A DNA stretch of 64,000 bases, taken from contig CM070877.1 in assembly GCA_036365515.1 (NCBI GenBank), forward strand, positions 115,460,011-115,524,010. The letters are read 5' to 3'. Below the pieces are notes generated by a model. The model made no database searches. It was given only the letters and a program-made list of their open reading frames with translations, and was not told the origin of the DNA. Position 1 is the stretch's first letter. Every line of letters starts with the position of its first letter. The stretch comes from Torymus aiolomorphi. Taxonomy: Eukaryota; Arthropoda; Insecta; Hymenoptera; Torymidae. Positions 44,803-55,500 of the stretch are shown piece by piece. The translations under genes and the position numbers were made by a program.

Positions 44803-45653
44803 TTAAGGGAAAGATTTAAGAATTTAATAAATTATAGTATTCTTTATTCTTAGTAACCAAAAAAATGTTCATTTTAATTTTTTTTTTTAGTTTCGAGATA
44901 TAACCTATTTACAAAAAATCATGCAGAGAAAAGAGATTCTTTGCGTCAAATGAGATTCATTAACTGTTAATAAACGTGGATTTGAATACGGCGAATTGAA
45001 CATTCATTAACAGTTAAGTAATGGTTATTTGAAATCCACTAGCGCTACGCTGCTCGTGCTCTACATTACTTCTAAATAATATGTTATTCGGACCTCAGTT
45101 AGTTGTGAATGCACGATAAAACTGTTTTATAGATTACGTTTCAGTTCAAATACATATAGCTAAATAAAGTACGAAGATACCCATAATAATCGTAATTGCA
45201 ACGTACCTAACCTAATTTTTTAGGTTACCAGATCTACGTCCCGGTAACTCATATTCTTAACTGTTAATGAATGGGAATTCGTCACAAATATCACAAAATT
45301 TTCGAAGCACAAACGAACCGTTGCTTTGTATTGATTAATTACTTTTCTCAGTGCACGTTTGCATGAATAACTTAGGACTATAGTTTGCGGCACGATTTTT
45401 GTTTTAAAATGTAGAGAATTTTATCCTGCACAAAGTGAATTCATAATATATGAAAAACATTAACTTTAAATGTAAAAAACAAGGAAAAATAGAATTTTGG
45501 AAATCGAAATATAGATATAAAAAAAATCGTTTCCGTCAAAAAAGGCATATCATATAAAAATATGAGCTCTGTCCGATTAAAATCGATCGACTACCTCATG
45601 AGATATCAGCGCATAAAGCCACACACACACACCCACACTCACACACCCACACC

Positions 45654-45708
<55 letters not shown>

Positions 45709-46187
45709 ACGCACACGCACGCAAGGAAGTAATAATAATAAAAGGATTGAAGAAAAGTGAATGAGATTAGTTTAATGGAGAAATAATTAAACATATAGAA
45801 TAAATCAGAGTGAAAGGAAATTAAACGTTATGATATAAAAAGCTAGCTATTAGCAGGAGTATAAGGTTTAGACCATTCGTTGCTGAGAAAATCTCATCAT
45901 CTTCGCAAGTTCGTTCCGAGAACGTGAACGAAAAACACGCCCATTCTCCTCACTACTCCTGTCTTTCTATCGACGGTGAGAGTCCTAGCAAGCAACCCTT
46001 CCATATAGTCTCTGTGACTCTGTGTGACTCTTTAGGTGGAGAGAAATGCAAGCACGAGGCATCGCTGTTCTCTGTATTTACTGGCCTCTTTATTTCAGGC
46101 CTCCAGTTGTTATTTAACATAAGCTAAAAATATATAAAAAGAAAATTTCCAATTGAACTGCGGGACTTTGTAGATTTCGTTTTGCAG
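44803..46187 (+). other. Rest of the receptor intron, including a (CA)n tract
   Basis: AT-rich DNA with a CA/CG microsatellite at about 45615-45722. It ends in the acceptor TTTCGTTTTGCAG at 46175-46187. No other feature supported. Confidence 0.6.
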
Positions 46188-46305
46188 GAACGACCGGAGT
46201 CCCGGGCGCACGCGATGCGGCCCGTCGCAGGGCCTTTCGATCGAAGACTCAGACCCCGATCACGGATCTGACGCCAACGTCCACTCGCAGAGCGATTCCA
46301 GATGA
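46188..46305 (+). CDS. Oamb: Octopamine receptor, terminal exon to first stop
   Basis: After a good acceptor (polypyrimidine then CAG), the exon completes the split Arg codon left by the donor at 39798 and continues in phase: NDRSPGRTRCGPSQGLSIED, then SDPDHGSDANVHSQSDSR and TGA at 46303-46305. The joined tail RRGSDGSQLTTRNDRSP resembles what I recall of hymenopteran OA1 receptors, which supports the intron model (39799-46187, about 6.4 kb). It is GC-rich compared with its surroundings. The same frame is open again beyond the stops (see next entry), so the true C-terminus is uncertain. Confidence 0.7.
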
Positions 46306-46311
46306 CTGTAG

Positions 46312-46572
46312 CACTTCGGGGTCGGCGCGCAGTGCCTCACCCTGAACGTACACGATATCGCCGATGGGGAGCATCACCACGAGGGCAGGCGGCGTGTCTC
46401 CTTCGGGGGCGTCGAGACGCGCATGAACGACTGCACATTCGACGCTCAGAATGCCGACGTCGAGCGCATTGCTTTCGCCGACGTGAACGTTCACGCTATC
46501 AATGATGCGGAGAGCGTGGCCGAGCAGGCCCGAGTCAATGTTGACCGTAGCCGGGAGACTGTTGAAGAGTAG
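46312..46572 (+). other. In-phase open frame after two stop codons of the receptor exon
   Basis: Beyond TGA (46303), CTG and TAG (46309), the receptor frame is open for 86 codons to TAG at 46570-46572, with very high GC at third positions and RNY-like codons. Sample text: HFGVGAQCLTLNVHDIADGE, ETRMNDCTFDAQNADVERIA, EQARVNVDRSRETVEE. Explanations: stop-codon readthrough (TGA followed by C is the leakiest insect context, but the second stop argues against it), two substitutions in this haplotype, an alternative acceptor, or chance in GC-rich 3' UTR. The antisense strand is also open over this interval, so coding is not proved. Confidence 0.4.
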
Positions 46573-47268
46573 ATGGCTGCCGAACGAGGTAGAAAATATT
46601 TATTTACAATATTTTCCATTCGTTTACATATTTTTTATCCTTTTTTTTATTTTATTCGACATACTTTTTCCGTTATTATACCTTCTATGAAGGGAATTTT
46701 CAAAACAATGTTTTCTAATTCAAATTAGTCACATTGCCATACCTGACAGCGCGTTGTAGCGGTGTGAGCCAAGGTAAAAATCTCTTCTTCAAATAGACGT
46801 TTTTGTTTACATCGTGACCGTGGTTAGGGCAAAATTTCTGGATGCCAAAAAGAGACGAATTCTTTAGCATATCTTCCTGCATCAATATTTTCTTTTTTTC
46901 TATATAAACTATAAATTAAAAAAAAAAAAGAATAAAAATAAAAAAGTAAACTCATTTTGAATTATTTTTCACTTAATTTAAAAGAAAATTTCATAAGTTT
47001 GTTCTTCAAACAGATTCATTCGATATGCCGTAATGAATTTCATCTCTTTAGGAAAATAGATCATATTATAGGGGAAAGTTGTACAGTCAAATCCAGCTAT
47101 AACTTCCGATCCTATACAAGAAAAATGATATCTAAGAAAAGAAAGTGATCCTCGGCTGGCCATCTATAAAGGAGCCAAATACTTTAGTTAATTTTAATAA
47201 TAATAATTAATTATTTATTTAACCAAATAAAAAAGTTAAGCATTTTCCATCCAAAAAGTTTTACGCAC
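46573..47268. other. AT-rich downstream flank, nothing recognised
   Basis: Probably the 3' UTR end and flank of the receptor. Several AATAAA words occur, with none clearly the poly-A signal. Confidence 0.4.
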
Positions 47269-47392
47269 TAGGGTAAATATGCCAGTTGCTGTGCCCCCCT
47301 AAGCAGACGACAAGTTTCAGTTACTGTACATTTGAAAGCATGCAGAAATCAAGTAACTAGTCAGAGCAACAGTAACTGGCACACCTACCCTA
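47269..47392. mobile_element. Small MITE with TAGGGTA ends
   Basis: TAGGGTAAATATGCCAGTTG at the left pairs with the inverse of CAGTAACTGGCACACCTACC CTA at the right end. Arms are about 35 bp, and TA is probably the target. No coding capacity. Confidence 0.7.
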
Positions 47393-47608
47393 CTGGCTAC
47401 TCTAATCTTTCACGGAATTTTCAATTTCAACGATTCTTAAATCATTGTATTGAATGAAAAAATATTTCAAAGGTATGCTACAACATTTAAATTAATGATT
47501 ACAACCTTTCCTAATACCCTTACAGCGAAAATGACAAAATAACTGAAATTATATCATTTACAGTATTTCATTTATATATTTGGTAATTAAAGATAAATAA
47601 CCTTTATT

Positions 47609-47622
47609 TTAGTTGGTATTAG
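47609..47622. repeat. SINE target-site duplication, left
   Basis: TTAGTTGGTATTAG; the copy at 48211-48224 differs by one base (TTAGTTGGTGTTAG). Confidence 0.8.
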
Positions 47623-48210
47623 TTTTTTTCTCCATTACCGCCGCAGCCTATTGGCCCAGCTGGCGGGGGCCTTCCACCATCTGGGTGTGGAAGTAGTGCC
47701 AATCCTATGACCTCACTATTTTTTTCCCCTCTCATATTATTGTACCTATTTCTTAACCCTCCTGGAAGACATTTCCGGTGAGGACATATGTCTCGCACCG
47801 TGTTGGTTAAGCCAACACTCTCTACCCTCGGAGGGGCATCGGGTCCGTCTTCCAGGGTAAGCCCCTCTAGAGAAGGTCCATATTTTAGGACCAGCTCCTC
47901 GCCGGTACGGCCGGCGTTCCCTGCCTAGTGCATCGGATCGGCCTACCTACCTTATCGACCTTCCTATTTCCCCACCACTTCTTCACCTTCGCCCAGGTTT
48001 TGCGCCTGAAAGGCAAGGGAAAACCCGGGATTCCACTGAAGGGAAATCCCGGGGAAAACCCGCCTTAAAGCAGCCGATGGCTTGGTGCTTTTCCCGCTGA
48101 AAAACAACTCGAAAAAAATCCGAGTGATTTCACCGGGAATTGAACCCACGACCCCTGGAACGACGTTGTTTCCGTGACTAGCATACTAACCACTGAGCCA
48201 AAGTCGCTCC
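47623..48210 (-). mobile_element. tRNA-derived SINE (588 bp) with 14-bp target duplication
   Basis: On the minus strand it begins GGAGCGACTTTGGCTCAGTGG (first 20 bases cited by position 48210 downward), with box A TGGCTCAGTGG at 48200-48190 and box B GGTTCAATTCC at 48146-48136, close to the consensus GGTTCGANTCC. A long GC-rich body follows and it ends in an A-run at 47623-47630. The flanking duplication defines both ends. The body is unusually long for a SINE and could be a fusion of a tRNA head with other sequence. Open frames inside (for example 47964-48149 minus) are not supported as genes. Confidence 0.8.
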
Positions 48211-48224
48211 TTAGTTGGTGTTAG

Positions 48225-48923
48225 CTTAACACACACTATAATGGGCCTATAGTGGCCCTAAATGTAATATACGGTCGGTACTCGGCACTAATTGAGTGAC
48301 CAACACTGAGAAAAAGAAACAGTACTTATTTTGAATAATATTAGCTGCCAAGAGGTTTTATAAATTCAACAATGCGTAGATTTTTTTGTTTTTGAGCACT
48401 CAAAAATTATGCAAGATTATTGAAAACATTAACCTAGCTAATAAAACACGAGATATCAACTGCAACTCTCAACACTGTAATTGTTTTTTCTATCCTGTTT
48501 TCTTACATAACTTTGTCAATTCGTAGATTATAATATTAGACACGAAAGATTCGTGAAAAGGTATTCTGATGCCAATGGTCCAATGTCGACGCATAGCACT
48601 AGACGTTGAGCAACTTTCCCTTATACTATGTTTTTCTATTATTTGTGTGAACGTGTCACTTAATAAACTAGATGTCATTGGATTATAAATAAAAATAAAA
48701 ATATAGATAGTATTTTAGATAGTATTTTTTTTTATAGATAGTATCTGTTGTTTTATTTTTTATTCCATTCTCAGTTTCGTAAATTTTTTCTAATCTAATT
48801 TTCGGCAATGTTTGTAAGCGTTGAGCCGTAATTAATGCTAACATAGTGACAAGTTTTTTCGATAATTTTTCTAAAGTCAAAGTATCATTCGGAAATCAAT
48901 AGGAAATAAACGTTAATATTACA
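48225..48923. other. AT-rich stretch, nothing recognised
   Basis: No supported gene or repeat. Confidence 0.45.
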
Positions 48924-49148
48924 TTAGGATTTCAAGTTATAGAGTATTTTGCTTTTTGTGGTTTCTCTCGGCAACCAGAATAACTTTCTGCGACAGTGGG
49001 TGAATTTGGCTGTAAGGAGGAAAAATAATTTAGGATCTGGTCGAAATCTATTCAGAGCTGTAGTCGCTAGCCATTTATAGACCGGAAACAAAAGTTGTGT
49101 TGGCCAGAAGGGCACAGCGGCAATCCCCTCTGCTTCACCAACCCACAC
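48924..49148 (-). pseudogene. Probable DIRS-like retrotransposon fragment
   Basis: The minus frame reads EGIAAVPFWPTQLLFPVYKW, then RFRPDPKLFFLLTAKFTHCR and a basic end. The order FWPTQxxFPxxxxL, then PDPxLLxLxxxxxHxxxxxL is what follows RNase H in DIRS-type (tyrosine recombinase) retroelements. Only this short piece is visible, and it stops where the satellite starts. Confidence 0.4.
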
Positions 49149-49149
49149 A

Positions 49150-51435
49150 GCATGAAAGAAAACTGAAATAATTACATGAAATAATTCATGAATTAATACA
49201 TTGAAATGATTTAGAAGGGATATTAAAAGAAAAAAATATTTTAACTTAATTTTTAAAATAATATATGAAATCCTTACAAAATACTTTCAAAAATCTTCCA
49301 AAAAGAGAAATAAATTTAAAAAAAAATAATTACACGAATTAATTCTGAAAGGACTCTGAAAAGATTTTTGAAAAAAAACAAAATAGTTCAGAAATTATTG
49401 CAATATTCTTTCATGAAATAATTCAGAAATAATTTCAAAAAGATACAAATTCTTATTTTACAAAAATAATTCAATATCTATTCAAAAACCTTTCATGAAT
49501 TATTTTATGAAATCTTCTGCGAAACTCGTGTGAATTAATACAAGAAATAATTTAGAATTCTTTTGAAAAAGATTTTTAAAATAAAATTTTTTAAAACAAA
49601 ATAGCGAAAAAAATAATTACACGAATTCTTCCTGAAAGAACCTTGAAAAAATTTTTTGAAAGAAAACAAAACAATTCAGATATCATTTCAACAATTATAT
49701 CATGATATAATTCAGAAATAATTTCAGAAAGATACAAAGTAATCGTTCACCAAAATAATTCAATATCTATTCAAAAACCTTTCATGAATTGTTTCATGAA
49801 ATCTTCCGGGGATTCTTGTGAATTAATACAAGAAATAATTTAGAATTCTTTTGAAAAAGATTTTTGGAATAAAATTTTTTAAAACAAAATAGCGAAAAAA
49901 ATAATTACACGAATTCTTCCTGAAAGAACCTTGAAAAAATTTTTTGAAAGAAAACATAAAACAATTCAGATATCATTTCAAGAATTATATCATGATATAA
50001 TTCAGAAATAATTTCAGAAAGATACAAATTAATCATTCACAAAAATAATTCAATATCAATTCAAAAACCTTTCACGAATTATTTTATGAAATCTTCCGGG
50101 AAACTCGTGTGAATTAATACAAGAAATAATTTAGAATTTGTTTGAAAAAGATTTTTAGAATAAAATTTTTTAAAACAAAATAGCGAAAAAAATAATTACA
50201 GGAATTTTTCCTGAAAGAACCTTGAAAAGATTTTTTGGAAGAAAACAAAACAATTCAGAAATCATTGCAAGAATTATATCATGAAAGAATTCAGAAATAA
50301 TTTCAGAAAGATTCAATTAATCATTCACAAAAATAATTCAATATCTTTTCAAAAATTTTTCATGAATTACTTTATGAAATCTTCCGGGAAACTCATGTGA
50401 ATTAATACAAGAAATAATTTAGAATTCTTTTGAAAAAAATTTTTGGAATAAGTTTTTTTTTAATAAAATAGCGACAAAAATATCCACACGAATTCTTCCT
50501 GAAAGAACCTTGAACAGATATTTTGAAAGAAAACAAAATAGTTCAAAAATTATTGCAAGTATTCTTTCATGAAATAATTCAGAAATAATTTCAAAAAGAT
50601 ACAAATTATTATTTTACAAAAATAATTCAATATCTATTCAAAAACCTTTCATGAATTATTTTACGAAATCTTCCGGAAAACTCATGTGAATTAATACAAG
50701 AAATAATGTAGAATTCTTTTGAAAACAATTTTTGGAATAAGATTTTTTAAAACAAAAAAGCAAAAAAAATAATTACACGAATTCTTCCTGAAAGAACCTT
50801 GAAAAGATTTTTTTAAAGAAAACATAAAACAATTCAGAAATCATTTCAAGAATTATATCATGAAATAATTCAGAAATAATTTCAGAAAGATACAAATTAA
50901 TCATTCACAAAAATAATTCAATATCTTTTCAAAAATCTTTCATGAATTATTTTATGAAATCTTCCGGGATACTCATGTGAATTAAGACAAGAAATAATTT
51001 AGAATCTGTTTGAAAAATATTTTTGGAATAAGTTTTTTTTTAATAAAATAGCGAAAAAAATATCCACACGAATTCTTCCTGAAAGAACCTTGAACAGATT
51101 TTTTGAAAGAAAACATAAAATAGTTCAGAAATTATTGCAAGTACTATGAAATAATTCAGAAATAATTTCAGAAAGATACAAATTAATTGTTCACAAAAAC
51201 AATTAAATATCTATTCGAAAACCTTTCATGAATTATTTCATGAAATCTTGAGGGAACTCATGTGAATTAATAAAAGAAATAATTTAGAATTCTTTTGAAA
51301 ACGATTTTTAGAATAAAATTTTTTAAAAGAAAATAGCGAAAAAAATAATTACACGCATTCTTCCTGAAAGAACCTTGAAAAGATTTTTTGAAAGAAAACA
51401 AAACAATTCAGAAATCATTTCAAGAATTAAATCAT
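49150..51435. repeat. 289-bp satellite, array A (about 8 units)
   Basis: The unit carries GTGAATTAATACAAGAAATA, TTTAGAATTCTTTTGAAAA, AATAGCGAAAAAAATAATTA, GAACCTTGAAAAGATTTTTT, CAATTCAGAAATCATTTCAA and TTTCATGAATTATTTTATGA. Successive copies of the first word lie 288-291 bp apart. The unit is strongly AT-rich with short mirror words (TTTCATG..CATGAAA). The first units (49150-49500) are the most divergent, as expected at an array edge. Short minus-strand frames (LYLSEIISELFHD type) are by-products of the repeat. Confidence 0.95.
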
Positions 51436-52533
51436 AGTTGTAACGGGGTTCAGTTGCGGAGAGAGGGTATTAATCCCTCTCAGGTGTTCGCGGGGTAATA
51501 TACGGGTGTAATCTACGCCCGGGCAACTCACCGTTGTAGAATCAACTGTAGTCCGGCAGAAGCGCCTCGGCACAGGTTCCGAACATGCGAGCCCGGCTTC
51601 CATTGCAGAAAGCCTAGGCCGCCTTCCCCTAGAACCGGCGCTGCGCTCTGCCGCTGCTGCCAACTCCTGCCCGCGAACTACCGGCTGATCGCTAAGACCT
51701 AGCGTTACCAGCGCAGCCGGCTTTTCCCGCGTACAACGCCGCTCGGGCTAACCTCTCGAGCGGCTATTGAGATACTTACACCCTGCTACCTTGTCCCCTC
51801 CAGGAGACGATGTGCTCGGCTAACTGCAGCTGCTGAAATGGGTAGAGGGCGGTATTCGGGAAATCATGCATAGGTTAAGGCGCGCTCAATAAATACTCGT
51901 GACTCGACAAGTTAAGATAAAAACAAGGTTTTAATACGAAGAAGATGGTCGCGCAAGGGGCGCGAAACCCGAACAAACTTTGTTACAACACGCGACAGGC
52001 CGAGACTTCAACTACCGCACGCACGCTCGCGGTTACGGCGGAACCGCTTATCCGCGGGTGACGGGGGGGGAATGCACCACGCGCCCGTCACCAAGAAGCA
52101 CCGATGCAAGTGTAAGCCCTACTTACTCGGGGCTGGCCAGCCATCGCACGCAATCTATACGGAGCTGCCTCTCTCTCTCCCTCTCGTGCTCGTCCTCGCG
52201 CTCGCGTTCTCTCTCTTTCTCTCTCGCTTCCACTCCGCCCAGTGGTGGCGGCGCGATCGCTCGATTGGCTGCAGTCGTGGCGGCGCGGCACGCACACAAA
52301 ACTCTCCGATGCACGGAGCTCACTCACGACGCGACTTGTTGCGTGTCACGACGGTCAACAACATGGCCGCTCGTTCCCGCTCACAGCGGCGCGGCGGCTT
52401 CGTCTTCTTCTCCGACTACTTGGCGCTTGTTCCGCGTGGCGCTCTGCCGATCACGATACGTGCAAGCGCGCGAGATTCAAGTCTCGCGGCGCAGTGTACG
52501 TGATCCACTTACCATATATCGGCGCCCGTCACA
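51436..52533. mobile_element. GC-rich 1.1-kb LTR-like insertion in the satellite
   Basis: Begins (AGT)TGTAACGGG and ends CCCGTCACA, inverse-related TG..CA termini as in a solo LTR. ATCAT occurs at 51431-51435 and again at 52534-52538, where the satellite unit resumes (ATCATGAAATAATTC), which fits a 5-bp target duplication. Inside are an AATAAA (51889), a CT-rich tract (52167-52230) and very high GC, in sharp contrast to the satellite. Several overlapping open frames on both strands have low-complexity, GC-driven composition and are not supported as genes. Family unknown. Confidence 0.6.
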
Positions 52534-55500
52534 ATCATGAAATAATTCAGAAATAATTTCAGAAAGATCCAATTAATCATTCACAAAAATAATTCAATAT
52601 CTTTTCAAAAATCTTTCATGAATTACTTTATGAAATCTTCCGGGAAACTCAAGTGAATTAATACAAGAAATAATTTAGAATTCTTTTGAAAAAAATTTTT
52701 GGAATAAGTTTTTTTTTAATAAAATAGCGAAAAAAATATCCACACGAATTCTTCCTGAAAGAACCTTGAACAGATTTTTTGAAAGAAAACATAAAATAGT
52801 TCAGAAATTATTGCAAGTATTATGAAATAATTCAGAAATAATTTCAGAAAGATACAAATTAATTGTTCACAAAAACAATTAAATATCAATTCGAAAACCT
52901 TCCATGAATTATTTCATGAAACCTTGAGGGAACTTATGTGAATTAATACAAGAAATAATTTAGAATTCTTTTGAAAACGATTTTTAGAATAAAATTTTTT
53001 AAAAGAAAATAGCGAAAAAAATAATTACACGAATTCTTCTTGAAAGAACATTGAAAAGATTTTTTGAAAGAAAACATAAAACAATTAAGAAATCATTTCA
53101 AGAATTATATCATGAAATAATTCAAAAATAATTTCAGAAAGATACAAATTAATTTTTCACAAAAATAATTAAATATATATTCGAAAACCTTTCATGAATT
53201 ATTTCATGAAATCTTGAGGGAAACTCATGTGAATTAATACAAGAAATAAATTAGAATTCTTTTGAAAAAGATTTTTAGAATAAAATTTTTTAAAAGAAAA
53301 TAGCGAAAAAAATAATTACTCGCATTCTTCCTGAAAGAACCTTGAAAAGATTTTTTGAAAGTAAACATAAAACAATTCAGAAATCATTTCAAGAATTATA
53401 TCATGAAATAATTCAGGAATAATTTCAGAAAGATACAAATTAATCATTCACAAAAATAATTAAATGTCTATTCGAAAAACTTTCATGAATTATTTCATGA
53501 AACCTTGAGGGAAACTCATGTGAATTAATACACGAAATAATTTAGAATTCTTTTAAAAAGATTTTTAGAATAAAATTTTTTAAAAGATAATAGCAAAAAA
53601 AAATAATTATACGCATTCCTCCTGAAAGAACATTGAAAAGATTTTTTGAAGTAAACATAAAACAATTCAGAAATCATTTCAAGAATTATATCATGAAATA
53701 ATTCAGGAATAATTTCAGAAAGATACAAATTAATCATTCACAAGAATAATTCAATATCTATTCAAAAACCTTTCACGAATTATTTTATGAAATCTTCCGG
53801 GAAACTCGTGTGAATTAATACAAGAAATAATTTAGAATTCGTTTGAAAAACATTTTTAGAATAAAATTTTTTAAAACAAAATAGCGAAAAAAATAATTAC
53901 ACGAATTCTTCCTTAAAGAACCTTGAAAAGATTTTTTCAAAGAAAACATAAAACAATTCAGAAATTATTGCAAGTATTATGAAATAATTCAGAAATAACT
54001 TCAGAAAGATACAAATTAATTGTTCACAAAAACAATTAAATATCTATTCGAAAACCTTCCATGAATTATTTCATGAAATCTTGAGGGAACTTATGTGAAT
54101 TAATACAAGAAATAATTTAGAATTCTTTTGAAAACGATTTTTAGAATAAAATTTTTTAAAAGAAAATAGCGAAAAAAATAATTACTCGCATTCTTCCTGA
54201 AAGAACCTTGAAAAGATTTTTTGAAAGTAAACATAAAACAATTCAGAAATCATTTCAAGAATTATATCATGAAATAATTCAGGAATAATTTCAGAAAGAT
54301 ACAAATTAATCATTCACAAAAATAATTAAATGTCTATTCGAAAAACTTTCATGAATTATTTCATGAAACCTTGAGGGAAACTCATGTGAATTAATACACG
54401 AAATAATTTAGAATTCTTTTAAAAAGATTTTTAGAATAAAATTTTTTAAAAGATAATAGCAAAAAAAATAATTATACGCATTCCTCCTGAAAGAACATTG
54501 AAAAGATTTTTTGAAGTAAACATAAAACAATTCAGAAATCATTTCAAGAATTATATCATGAAATAATTCAGGAATAATTTCAGAAAGATACAAATTAATC
54601 ATTCACAAGAATAATTCAATATCTATTCAAAAACCTTTCACGAATTATTTTATGAAATCTTCCGGGAAACTCGTGTGAATTAATACAAGAAATAATTTAG
54701 AATTCGTTTGAAAAACATTTTTAGAATAAAATTTTTTAAAACAAAATAGCGAAAAAAATAATTACACGAATTCTTCCTTAAAGAACCTTGAAAAGATTTT
54801 TTCAAAGAAAACATAAAACAATTCAGAAATTATTGCAAGTATTATGAAATAATTCAGAAATAACTTCAGAAAGATACAAATTAATTGTTCACAAAAACAA
54901 TTAAATATCTATTCGAAAACCTTCCATGAATTATTTCATGAAATCTTGAGGGAACTTATGTGAATTAATACAAGAAATAATTTAGAATTCTTTTGAAAAC
55001 GATTTTTAGAATAAAATTTTTTAAAAGAAAATAGCGAAAAAAATAATTACACGAATTCTTCTTGAAAGAACCTTGAAAAGATTTTTTGAAAGAAAACATA
55101 AAACAATTAAGAAATCATTTCAAGAATTATATAATGAAATAATTCAGAAATAATTTCAGAAAGATACAAATTAGTTGTTCACAAAAATAATTAAATGTCT
55201 ATTCGAAAACCTTTCATGAATTATTTCATGAAACCTTGAGGGAAACTCATGTGAATTAATACACGAAATAATTTAGAATTCTTTTAAAAAGATTTTTAGA
55301 ATAAAATTTTTTAAAAGATAATAGCAAAAAAAATAATTATACGCATTCCTCCTGAAAGAACATTGAAAAGATTTTTTGAAGTAAACATAAAACAATTCAG
55401 AAATCATTTCAAGAATTATATCATGAAATAATTCAGGAATAATTTCAGAAAGATACAAATTAATCATTCACAAGAATAATTCAATATCTATTCAAAAACC

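Noticed and set aside
46249..46494. Minus-strand open frame across the receptor's terminal exon
   Set aside because: It is antisense to a well-supported exon with splice signals. GC-rich coding DNA often leaves the opposite strand open. No family recognised.
51980..52556. Overlapping Arg/Ser-rich open frames on both strands of the GC-rich insertion
   Set aside because: High GC lowers stop frequency. The translations are low complexity in several frames at once, and nothing resembles a known protein.
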